NCBI GenBank assembly: GCA_964556075.1
Contig: CAZKUV010000008.1
Location: 1 to 20,694, forward strand
Source of the DNA: JAUIHN01 sp964556075
Lineage (GTDB): Bacteria > Patescibacteriota > Saccharimonadia > Saccharimonadales > Saccharimonadaceae
DNA length: 20,694 nt
Direction of reading: 5' to 3'
The position numbers were made by a program, and so were the translations under genes. How positions within the stretch are numbered: the stretch's first letter is position 1; the number at the start of each line of letters is the position of its first letter. Shown piece after piece: positions 13,785 through 20,694 of the stretch. The notes under the pieces were generated by a model. It did no database searches. It was not told where the DNA came from and worked only from the letters and a program-made list of their open reading frames with translations.

Positions 13785-13795
13785 TCTTTTTCGCT
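13771..13795 (+). terminator. Possible weak terminator hairpin at the efp stop codon
   Basis: AGCG plus AAAAAG (13771-13781, one bulged C) pairs with CTTTTT plus CGCT (13786-13795). The efp stop lies at the loop. No T-run follows, so its strength as a terminator is doubtful. Confidence 0.3.
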
Positions 13796-13797
13796 GA

Positions 13798-13806
13798 TGT
13801 TACAAT
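13798..13806 (+). promoter_or_regulatory. Extended -10 of the serine hydrolase gene
   Basis: TGT-TACAAT ends 6 bases before the ATG at 13813, with no SD. This predicts a leaderless mRNA. Confidence 0.5.
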
Positions 13807-13812
13807 AGATAT

Positions 13813-15562
13813 ATGAGCTTAATAAAGCGGGCAACTCCGTTTTATCTGCGAGTGCAGGAATGGACACGCGGCCACAAGAGAGGACTGCTGAGTGTAGGCA
13901 GCCTACTTCTTGTGGCCGTACTTCTTGTCCAGCTTTGTTATCCTTCCGACCAGGCGCTCCTGGGCTCGCGTCTTGGAAGCGAGTACGTGCAAGGAAAATC
14001 TCACGACGAGCTCGTGCGTCTTACTAGCGCGGCGTTTGACGAGGCTACCGTAGTCTTAAAAGCGGGCGACGTGTCTGAGACTGTCTCTCTAAGTTATCTT
14101 GGAGCAGTGCTTGAAGCCGACGCGACAACAAACCCTCTTACAGACTATCCGCTATGGCAACGGCTTTTGCCTCTCTCGATTATCCTCAAACGACCACAGG
14201 TTAGCCACCTCGAGGTTACCATAAGCGACGAACGGTTAACGGAAATCGCCGATGAGCTCGCGGAGAAATTGAGTATACCTCCGCAAGACGCCAAGTTAGA
14301 TATCGCAGGAGGCGAGCTAATCGTTACAGAATCGAGCGCTGGTCAAAACGTATCATCAGACGATATAGTCAAGGTAACATCAACATCCACCTTCTCATTT
14401 ACTACAACCGAAATCCAGGTGCCGAGTGAGGATGACGAGCCTGGAGTTAAGGATGAAGATATTGCCGCGCTCCGTTCTAGAGCGGAGGAGATTATTCGTC
14501 GCCAACTGACAGTTGTCGCCCCGGATGGAAGAGAATTTTCACCGACTCGGGATGAGATAGCGTCATGGTTATCCGTCGCAGCGAAAGAAGACGGCGCCAA
14601 ACCTGAACTTGGTATTAATCGTGACAGCATGGGTGGTTTCATTGCGAAACTGAATGACAGTATCGGGGTTAAACCAGGCACCGCGAAGGCGACGATCGTG
14701 GACGGCAAAGAGGTGTCGCGCACTGAGGCTCCGTCTGGACTGGCTGTCGCAGGTGACGAACTTATAAATGATCTCACGAAGGCGTTATTTAGTGGAGAGG
14801 CTGAGACAAAGTTAGTTGCCAGACTAGTTCCCGTGTCGCCAATCGTGGTCTACGACAGGCAATATACGTCGACTGAAAAAGGGCTGCAGGAGTTCGTTAA
14901 ATACCTTTCTGAAACTGAGAATATGCGTATCGCGGTTTCACAGGTGAAAAAAGGTGGCTGGTCAGCATATGGGAGAGCCGATGAACAGACAGTCGCCGCT
15001 AGTACGTACAAGTTGTATGTCGCATTGATGCTGTTTGAGCAGATTGAACATGGGAAGCTCGGATGGGGAGACGGTATGCAGGGGACAAACGTCGACGGGT
15101 GTCTGGAGCGCATGATCGTCCACTCCGACAATCCTTGCGCCGAGGAATGGATTGATCGATTTGGTGCGAAAGCCCTGAATGCATTTCTCTACGGAAAAGG
15201 TGTCAGTCAGAAGACAACGTTTCTGTCGAGCGTCGCGGCGCAGACGACTGCAGCGGATCTCGAAAAAGTACTTCGGGGTATTGAAAGCGGTAGTCTTGTC
15301 GGTGGTAGCGACCGAGAGAAGCTGCTCGGTCTCATGGAGCGTTCCTTGCGATCGTAATAGTCCACTTTCCAGGTCCGGTATTCCTGCTGGTAGCGCGGGT
15401 TCCGTGCAGGACAAAGTTGGATTCCTTTGGGATTACCTGCACGACGCGGCTATCGTACGTCATCCTAAAGGGACCTATGTCGTTGTTATCATGACCAAAG
15501 GTTCCTCGTGGCAGAGAATTGCAGAGGTGACAAGACAAATCGAACAAATAATGTATTCATAG
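13813..15562 (+). CDS. Membrane-anchored serine hydrolase (class A beta-lactamase/PBP fold), frameshifted
   Basis: This is probably an envelope enzyme acting on peptidoglycan or beta-lactams. A basic N-terminus and one membrane segment (about residues 24-42) are followed by a long extracellular stalk, possibly peptidoglycan-binding-like repeats. The penicillin-recognising domain comes last: the nucleophile motif STYK is at residues 397-400 and SDN at 438-440. The first frame stops at 15357, before the third motif. The rest of the domain continues in the next frame to 15562: SGIPAGSAGSVQDKVGFLWD, with KVG in place of KTG, then HDAAIVRHPKGTYVVVIMTKG. The shift lies near 15340-15375 and equals one extra base. 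It is a sequencing insertion or a mutation that truncates the active site. Beta-lactam resistance should not be assumed. Confidence 0.82.
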
Positions 15563-15575
15563 GAATAAGAAGCAA

Positions 15576-16328
15576 ATGAAACAACGACTAGATAACGAGA
15601 TGGTTCGACGTGGAATCGCTCCCACTCGCTCTCAAGCCGAAAACTGGATACGTCTCGGCAAGGTAACCGTCAATGGCAGAGCTGCCAGCAAGGCGGGAAC
15701 TCCCGTTAGGCCAGACTCCGTTATCAAACTGCATTCCAGCGAGCAGTATGTAAGTCGCGCTGGGCTGAAGCTAGCGAGTGTTGCGGCCATTCTCGGGCTA
15801 GACTTTCGCGACAAAGTCGTGCTTGACGTTGGTAGCAGTACCGGCGGCTTTACTGACTTCGCTTTGCAGCACGGCGCAAAAAAAGTGTATGCAGTTGACG
15901 TTGGTACCGATCAGCTACATCCAAGTCTGAGAAATCATCCACGCGTAGAGCCCTATGAGAAAACCGATATCCGTAAGTTTCGGTTAGAAGAGAATTGTCC
16001 CGATATTATTGTCATCGACGTCTCGTTTATTAGCCTCCGGGAAATTCTGCCGCATATCGCGCAACATCTGAGTAGCAAGCAGACGCAGATCGTCGCGATG
16101 GTAAAACCGCAGTTCGAGGCCGGGAGACATCAGATTAACAAGGGTGTAATCAAAAATGATTCAGTACGACGTCAGATTCTAAAAGATTTCGAAGCATGGG
16201 CTAAGAACTACTTTGTTGTTCAGGATAAGCATGACAGTGAAGTCACAGGGACGAAAGGCAACCGGGAACGGTTCTATTTACTGACATTGAACCGGAATTC
16301 GACAATATCCCCTGGGCGCATTACGTAG
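15576..16328 (+). CDS. tlyA: TlyA-family S4-domain rRNA methyltransferase
   Basis: TlyA proteins 2'-O-methylate rRNA in mycobacteria; some are annotated as hemolysins. The 250-residue protein has an N-terminal S4 RNA-binding domain (residues 1-60, with RSQAENWIRLGKVTVNG) and a FtsJ-type Rossmann domain. The SAM-binding motif is VVLDVGSSTGGFTDFAL, followed by VYAVDVGTDQL, DIIVIDVSFISLREIL and MVKPQFEAG, which carry the expected catalytic acids and Lys. It starts 13 bases after the hydrolase frame ends. The last ten residues (NSTISPGRIT) extend past the usual end and are read from the strand opposite the final codons of ychF. Confidence 0.92.
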   Translation: MKQRLDNEMVRRGIAPTRSQAENWIRLGKVTVNGRAASKAGTPVRPDSVIKLHSSEQYVSRAGLKLASVAAILGLDFRDKVVLDVGSSTGGFTDFALQHGAKKVYAVDVGTDQLHPSLRNHPRVEPYEKTDIRKFRLEENCPDIIVIDVSFISLREILPHIAQHLSSKQTQIVAMVKPQFEAGRHQINKGVIKNDSVRRQILKDFEAWAKNYFVVQDKHDSEVTGTKGNRERFYLLTLNRNSTISPGRIT

Positions 16329-17356
16329 TCTTTTCCTTCAGTACGGATTTTGCCAGCCGCGCGCGCAGCAGCCTCAGAACCGGCGGCAACGAGGTCTTCA
16401 AAATCTACGACCTGAGCGGCGATAAAGCCCCGTTCGAAGTCCGTGTGGATGACGCCAGCTGCCTCAGGCGCGGTCGCTCCTTTTCTAATCGTCCACGCAC
16501 GGACCTCTTTTTCTCCCGCGGTGAGGTAGCTCTGAAGTCCTAACGTGTCGTAAGCGGCTGTAATCAGCTGATTCAGGCCGGTATCTTTGACGCCGTAGCT
16601 TTCGAGCAATTCACGTGCGTCTTCTTCGGGTAAATCCTTAATTTCCTCTTCGATTTTTGCGCTTACAAAAATCGATCGGGCGGGGGCAACTAGATTCCGT
16701 AGTTGCGTCAGGGCGTTTTCGTCTGATAAATCTTCTTCGCTGACATTAAAGGCATAGATAACCGGCTTGGCGGTGAGTAGATGTAAATCATAAATTGCTT
16801 CAGTATCTAGAGAGGGGAGAGCGGATAGCGGGCTACCACTCTCTAGATGACGAAGCAATGATTCCAGATAGCCGATTTGGTCGCGAGCTGCAGGATGCGC
16901 CTTTGCCTCTTTTTGAAGGCGGGGCATCCTGTTTTCAATAGTCTGAATATCCGCGAGAATCAGCTCGGTATTAATTATCTCAATGTCACTCTTCGGATTA
17001 ACGGAGCTTTCATCGTGACGAACAATGTAGTTGTTCTCAAAAGCACGCACAACGTGGACAATAGCGTCGCAGTTACGGATGTTTGCCAGGAACTTGTTCC
17101 CTAGACCTTCACCCTTACTGGCTCCCGCGACAAGTCCCGCGATATCTACGAAGGTAACTGTTGCCGGAACTATTTTCTCGGCTGAGTACATTTTTTGAAG
17201 TACCTCAAGACGAGCATCAGGCACCGGGACGATGCCTGTGTTCGGTTCGATGGTGGCAAACGGATAGTTTGCCGCGAGGATGTCATTGTTTGTGAGTGCG
17301 TTAAACAAAGTGGACTTCCCGACGTTTGGAAGACCGACGATTCCAATACTCAGCAT
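16274..17356 (-). CDS. ychF: Redox-regulated ATPase YchF (OLA1 family)
   Basis: YchF is a conserved ribosome-associated P-loop ATPase of the Obg-related group. The 360-residue length is normal. It has G1 GLPNVGKS close to the N-terminus, switch region TIEPNTG, G3 DIAGLVAGASKGEGLGNKFL and the degenerate G4 NVSEEDL that favours ATP over GTP. A helical insertion follows, then a C-terminal TGS-like domain ending in GDIVEFRFNVSK. An SD-like purine stretch (AAGGAAAGG) lies 9-15 bases before the ATG. Its last 55 bases overlap the end of tlyA on the opposite strand. Confidence 0.96.
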   Translation of the reverse strand: MLSIGIVGLPNVGKSTLFNALTNNDILAANYPFATIEPNTGIVPVPDARLEVLQKMYSAEKIVPATVTFVDIAGLVAGASKGEGLGNKFLANIRNCDAIVHVVRAFENNYIVRHDESSVNPKSDIEIINTELILADIQTIENRMPRLQKEAKAHPAARDQIGYLESLLRHLESGSPLSALPSLDTEAIYDLHLLTAKPVIYAFNVSEEDLSDENALTQLRNLVAPARSIFVSAKIEEEIKDLPEEDARELLESYGVKDTGLNQLITAAYDTLGLQSYLTAGEKEVRAWTIRKGATAPEAAGVIHTDFERGFIAAQVVDFEDLVAAGSEAAARAAGKIRTEGKDYVMRPGDIVEFRFNVSK

Positions 17357-17566
17357 CTAAACCGACCTTTCCTTCGTTTTCCAGATGGTTTGTAAAGACA
17401 GAATTTCCATAATTACTTTATACTTCCGTTCTTAGCGTAGCGAACAAGAGGATATACCCCAGATTTTGATCTCTTGATTTTTCGCTACAATCTTAGTGAT
17501 TACTTTCTTAATTATCTCCTTTTTCTCCGTAAAGCTCAAGTTTTCAACAACTGCTAAGAGTCCGTT
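17357..17566. other. Upstream region of ychF
   Basis: It holds the ychF SD and a possible reverse-strand -10 (TATAAA, near 17420). Beyond that I see nothing. The base composition becomes more A+T-rich from here on. Confidence 0.4.
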
Positions 17567-17794
17567 CTAGTGTTGCTCGACCGTTATCGGTATCTGGTTG
17601 GTAATTTCGTCTTTCAGAGCGGACATTTGGGCAATCAGAAATTCGAATTTGTTGTTTAGCTTACTTAGGTCTAATTCTCGCTTATTGATAACAATATGGC
17701 ATAGGAAGATATCTACGTATTTGCTTGCGAAAGTTTTTAATGATTTTGCAACGGAATAATAGTTGGATATTGATGATTGTTTTGGAATACCCAT
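17567..17794 (-). CDS. Hypothetical 75-residue protein
   Basis: I do not recognise this protein. It is polar and predicted largely helical, with a possible coiled-coil stretch in the second half (KRELDLSKLNNKFEFLIAQM). It has no membrane segment or signal peptide. The ATG at 17794 has no SD, but TATAGT lies 11 bases upstream (17811-17806), close to the near-leaderless spacing of other genes here. It is A+T-rich like its surroundings. It may be a real small gene or a remnant in a decaying region. Confidence 0.4.
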   Translation of the reverse strand: MGIPKQSSISNYYSVAKSLKTFASKYVDIFLCHIVINKRELDLSKLNNKFEFLIAQMSALKDEITNQIPITVEQH

Positions 17795-17897
17795 AAGTAG
17801 ATAACACTATAGGTGGTTTTTGGTTGGTAAGCTAGACGCTTACATCTGAGTTCTATTTGTCATAACTAGAGTAGTAATTTTTGACAGACAATAATGA

Positions 17898-18186
17898 GTT
17901 ATTCTGGCAATCAAGAATGCCGTTGGGCGACCTCCAAAACTCAATATGAAACCCGAAGCTATCGTTTCTATTGAGCTTAACTACAACGTCAGCGAGACCT
18001 AGCAATGCTTACATTTCAAAGTCGACTTTCTAACAAGTACTAAAGTCAGAAACGCTATTCGCAGATAGCATAACTGCCGGTAAGGACATTGCTAACAAAG
18101 TTTGTTTTAATGTGCGTACACATCCCCATCTCAACATTCTGGTGGTAAATGATTCGAGGTGTCGCGTGTTCGATAAATGGTGTTAG
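17898..18186 (+). pseudogene. Remnant of a GRPPKL-type helix-turn-helix (terminase small subunit-like) gene
   Basis: Frame pieces line up as one broken protein. The first (17898-18002) reads VGRPPKLNMKPEAIVSIELN and ends SET-stop. The second frame (18001-18186) continues SNAYISKSTF, a stop at 18031, then QVLKSETLFADSITAGKDIA and NKVCFNV. This order (GRPPKL start, SDTEACxxA-like turn, xxTxYxWL-like helix, FADxxxxAKD) resembles small DNA-binding proteins of the phage terminase small subunit type. One frame change and one stop separate the parts. The match is from memory of the family pattern, so the identity is tentative; the broken state is seen directly. Confidence 0.4.
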
Positions 18187-18251
18187 GCTCGGGAACCTGG
18201 TTAAAAATATATCTCGCTATACCTGTGCTCCAATTTAACGCTTAGGTGTAG

Positions 18252-18413
18252 GGACTTAATACCCTATGGCTATGTTCCAGAGTCGTTAGCAGAGGTGCTT
18301 GGGTAAAAGACGGGGAGTGGACGTGCTACGAAATACATCGCTTGGGTCTAGTAGTTGGAATGGGAAAAGCGTTAGGAGTTTGCAAAAACAGAAAATGTGC
18401 TAATGTATTGTAA
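18252..18413 (+). pseudogene. Open fragment of an unknown gene
   Basis: A 53-codon open frame without a usable start reads GAWVKDGEWTCYEIHRLGLV and continues to VCKNRKCANVL before a stop at 18411. Another frame just before it ends IPYGYVPESLAEVLG at 18304-18306. A single base change in length would join them. It may be the end of the remnant to its left. No family is recognised. Confidence 0.3.
18398..18406 (+). promoter_or_regulatory. Possible extended -10 of the alpha/beta hydrolase gene
   Basis: TGC-TAATGT ends 9 bases before the ATG at 18416. TTGCAA (18380-18385) is a possible -35 at a short 15-bp spacing. No SD is present. Confidence 0.4.
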
Positions 18414-18415
18414 TT

Positions 18416-19450
18416 ATGACCAATCCCAACACGCCAGTTTTTACCCCAACCGAGACGTGGACGTCTATCTCTGAGTTATCCCAGCTTGATGAGCCTATCC
18501 AGCGTGCTTTATTTGATATGAACCAGCAAAATCCTGGAAAGCTAATAGACACGCTCAAACAAAGCGTAGAGCGTTCTGAAGGTGGAGTGACTTTCGCAAT
18601 GCTGAAAGGAGAAAACCCTAGCGAATATTCTGATACAGAAGCCCTGGTGATATTCAATCCCTTTGCTAATGCTGCAACCCCTAACATGTTGGTACGCGCG
18701 GAATTTATTCGTGAAGTAGCAAAATATTCTGACGTTCGTGCCACTGACGGCAAGCTCAAGCCAGTCGTAATGCTTGCTAGCCCAGGACTAGGTGGCAGTA
18801 CATTGCGTTTAACAAAAGAAGAGCGTCGTGAGTTAAAACAGGGCGAATTAGGACCTGCTGCGAGAGAATTGCTTCGTGCTGTAAGTGAAAAAGAAATAGG
18901 TAAAGTCGCTCTGTTTGGTTTTTCGCAAGGTGCTGACATTGCCTTAGCCGGTGCTCGTTCAGCATATTCAGCTAACCTTGATACTCAAGCTGTTGCTGTT
19001 GGCGACCCCGCAGGCGTTGAAGAACGCAGCATGCCAAAGTTGGCTAGTTACTTCTTCGAGGCTGGTGCTGGTGACCTTAAAAAGGTCGTGGAAGTCACCG
19101 GTTTAAATGCTCAGAAAAAAGCCTTGGGTTCAGGCGTGGTTGACTTTACTCGATTCGGTAGTTCAGCAACACATCCATTTAACCTAGCTCTATATAAGGG
19201 TCTTGGAAATAACGTCTTTGAACAGCGTGTTCAGGAAATTCTTGATGAAGGAGTAGTTGATAAGTTGGTAGTTGGCTACGGTGCAAATTCAGCTATAGCT
19301 AAACCAGAAAATATAGAACCAGCAATTGAGCGACTCTATGAGCAACATGGTCAAGATAGCTTTATTTCAGTGCGCGTTGATGAAGGCAGTCATACATGCG
19401 GCGACCAGCTAACGGTGCTTGCCAAGCTGTACATGCGTGCAGTTTCCTAA
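18416..19450 (+). CDS. Alpha/beta hydrolase-like protein
   Basis: This is a 344-residue soluble protein with no signal peptide or membrane segment. The nucleophile elbow GFSQGAD places Ser170 at the catalytic position, after a beta strand (GKVALF). A preceding ASPGLGGST stretch may form part of the oxyanion region, and His326 in EGSHTCGD is the likely catalytic base. The usual acid position (GANSAIAKPENI) has no clear Asp, so the acid must lie elsewhere or be lost. The substrate is unknown; lipase, esterase and peptidase roles are all possible. Codon use is more A+T-rich than in the first 17 kb. It is the only intact long gene in the tail region, which suggests separate acquisition. Confidence 0.8.
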   Translation: MTNPNTPVFTPTETWTSISELSQLDEPIQRALFDMNQQNPGKLIDTLKQSVERSEGGVTFAMLKGENPSEYSDTEALVIFNPFANAATPNMLVRAEFIREVAKYSDVRATDGKLKPVVMLASPGLGGSTLRLTKEERRELKQGELGPAARELLRAVSEKEIGKVALFGFSQGADIALAGARSAYSANLDTQAVAVGDPAGVEERSMPKLASYFFEAGAGDLKKVVEVTGLNAQKKALGSGVVDFTRFGSSATHPFNLALYKGLGNNVFEQRVQEILDEGVVDKLVVGYGANSAIAKPENIEPAIERLYEQHGQDSFISVRVDEGSHTCGDQLTVLAKLYMRAVS

Positions 19451-19465
19451 CATAAGAGCATCATA

Positions 19466-20084
19466 ATGTCAGACCGCGATGCTAGCGTTGTTCCAGCTTA
19501 TAACGAAGAAATAATACGCCAGCTCAATGAACTAATAGCTAAATAAAAAGTTACATTTTCGAAAGCGGTACTAGGGCTCGTCATGCTACTGCAATGCAGT
19601 ATAAGGTACGGAAGATGAACCTGATATGGTGATTGTGAAATTAGACATAGACTGGCAGATCGTCGTAGCAGCAGAAGAATTGATGACCGCCTAGCTTTGG
19701 GAGCTTTCAAGATAATAGATAAGTGCACCATGCCTTTATCGCCTGAGTTACACAAATCAGGTAATACTGATGCTGCAACTGTGGCGAAAAACGCCAACGA
19801 AAGTGCCGAAGGTGTTTCTAACAGCGTACTATGCATTGTTAGAGCACGATTAGGTACTCAATGAGTTTATAAGTCTCGTGTATTACTTTTGTGCCGTACT
19901 TGTCAGAGTAGCACCGACCACTTATATCATCCGAGGGCATGATCAGTTCAAATTCATAAGGTTATTGTATTACGAGTTATGTGTACCAACAGAAAATGAA
20001 TTCAAAGATCATTACAATAGATGACTGGGTTGTTCCGAAGAGAGGCGATTGCTGACATAGCAGAAAAACTTATCGGCAGTATTT
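19466..20084 (+). pseudogene. Series of broken frames, possibly one or two decayed genes
   Basis: The forward strand has short protein-like pieces in changing frames: MSDRDASVVPAYNEEIIRQL to a stop at 19544; DEPDMVIVKLDID; IDDRLALGAFKIIDKC with a long tail to 19862; YIIRGHDQFKFIRLLYYELC followed by VPTENEFKDHYNR; and EAIADIAEKLIGSI ending at about 20084. SVVPAYNEE resembles the start motif of family 2 glycosyltransferases, but the match is too short to rely on. A reverse frame (19498-19836) is also open but shows no gene-like feature. Whether this is decay or sequencing error cannot be told from one sequence. Confidence 0.3.
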
Positions 20085-20255
20085 AAAAACCCAGTAAAGT
20101 GCCAACGTTCTTTTGCTACTCTACGCGCTTTGCATTGTGTGGGGCGTCCCTTTGTCGATTCGTTTCCTGCCGGGGGTGCCGGAATTGTCAATATGATGCC
20201 GTAGTCCTTGCTTGATTTTCTATAACTGAGACAGGATAACTTCTGTGTCTCCGAT
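20085..20255. other. Region without a supported gene
   Basis: A reverse-strand frame is open from about 20260 to a stop at 20014-20012 and includes ESTKGRPTQCKARRVAKERW. It has only a TTG start and no start signal. I cannot assign it. Confidence 0.25.
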
Positions 20256-20489
20256 TTAGAATTCTATTCCGATTCTTCGGAGGTAATTAGAGAGAGTAGT
20301 GGCGAGTTGGCTTTGTGTGGTTGGGTCGGAGCGGAGAGTTTCGATTTTGGGTAGGGAAGTCTAGAATTTATAACCACCCACGTGTAAATTCTTTCTCACT
20401 TCACGAAGAGTTATTCGCTCTAACCACCGAGCTGAATAGCATAATGGAGTTTTACGAGCAGTGTTACTGCTATGATCTTTGCTATTCAA
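20256..20489 (-). pseudogene. Reverse-strand frame interrupted by one TAG
   Basis: From a TTG at 20489 the frame reads 42 residues (including RWLERITLREVRKNLHVGGY) to a TAG at 20363-20361. It then continues in the same frame for 34 more residues, TSLPKIETLRSDPTTQSQLA then TTLSNYLRRIGIEF, to a stop at 20256. The second part looks strongly protein-like. One nonsense change in a small gene of about 77 codons explains it best. Function unknown. Confidence 0.35.
20434..20487. repeat. Nested inverted repeat
   Basis: The outer arms GAATAGCA (20434-20441) and TGCTATTC (20480-20487) enclose an inner hairpin AGCAGT-GTT-ACTGCT (20457-20471). Both pairings are perfect and can form together. There is no T-run, so it does not look like a terminator. 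Confidence 0.5.
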
Positions 20490-20514
20490 CTTAATGAGTG
20501 GGGTATTTCATGGT

Positions 20515-20694
20515 AGTGTCGTTTTCAGGAATTTAATGCAGATGGCTTTGTATCGGAGTCGTATTGGTACGGCGTTACCGATATATTTCTTGAGGATAGA
20601 TAGATGCCTAATATTGACAGAACCACTATTGTATGTAAGAATATACCCATCTTGCATCTGCCATAGCCAGGCACTGCCAGCTACAGATCAAGAC
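20515..20694. other. Right end of window, nothing recognised
   Basis: The last 180 bases show no long frame, repeat or RNA gene that I can support. Confidence 0.4.

Noticed and set aside
18400..18939. 179-codon reverse frame opposite the alpha/beta hydrolase gene
   Set aside because: It is Ser-rich shadow coding with no motif; the forward frame has the catalytic elbow.
20414..20440. tRNA-like D-arm on the reverse strand (AGCTC, GGTGGTTA loop, GAGC)
   Set aside because: No anticodon stem-loop, T-arm or matching acceptor stem follows at the right spacing, so it is not a tRNA; an attachment-site remnant cannot be shown.
1..20694. CRISPR array, insertion sequence or rRNA/tRNA genes
   Set aside because: No regularly spaced repeats, intact transposase or recognisable structural RNA genes were seen on either strand.

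Overview
The window looks like chromosomal sequence from a small-genome bacterium of the Candidate Phyla Radiation, most likely a Saccharibacteria (TM7)-type lineage. This is inferred from gene content, dense packing, the short 64-residue S18, the mix of leaderless and Shine-Dalgarno (SD) starts, and a uracil-DNA glycosylase without most of its Fe-S cysteines. No rRNA or tRNA is present to confirm the lineage. The sequence is a draft: it has two 10-N gaps and two apparent single-base frameshifts.

Bases 1-8200 hold an RNA-metabolism block. truB and rpsO are followed, after two genes on the other strand (a hypoxanthine phosphoribosyltransferase and a small membrane protein), by pnp, a P-loop kinase, a family 4-type uracil-DNA glycosylase and RNase J. 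This resembles the classical truB-rpsO-pnp neighbourhood with two reverse-strand genes inserted. A GreA-like factor converges on RNase J, and the two stop codons overlap.

Bases 8704-9226 hold no recognisable gene. They are followed by ftsK, a type IV pilin-like gene whose leader is out of frame, and the cluster rpsF-ssb-rpsR-efp. Next come a membrane-anchored penicillin-binding or beta-lactamase-type serine hydrolase (frameshifted near its C-terminus) and tlyA. tlyA overlaps ychF tail to tail.

From about 17400 to the end the sequence becomes visibly more A+T-rich and poor in genes. It holds one intact alpha/beta hydrolase gene with different codon use. Around it are fragments that read as decayed or error-broken genes, including a remnant with a GRPPKL-type helix-turn-helix start, and a nested inverted repeat near 20460. 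I read this as an accessory or decaying region, possibly worsened by poor sequence quality near a contig end.

Two regulatory themes recur. Many genes have a -10 box only 6-11 bases before the start codon, which predicts leaderless or nearly leaderless mRNAs. In contrast, pnp, RNase J and rpsF have long leaders with foldable structure and good SD sites. I did not find a convincing new defence or mobile system. The most interesting items are the leaderless promoter architecture, the cysteine-poor glycosylase, the candidate leader switches and the decayed tail.
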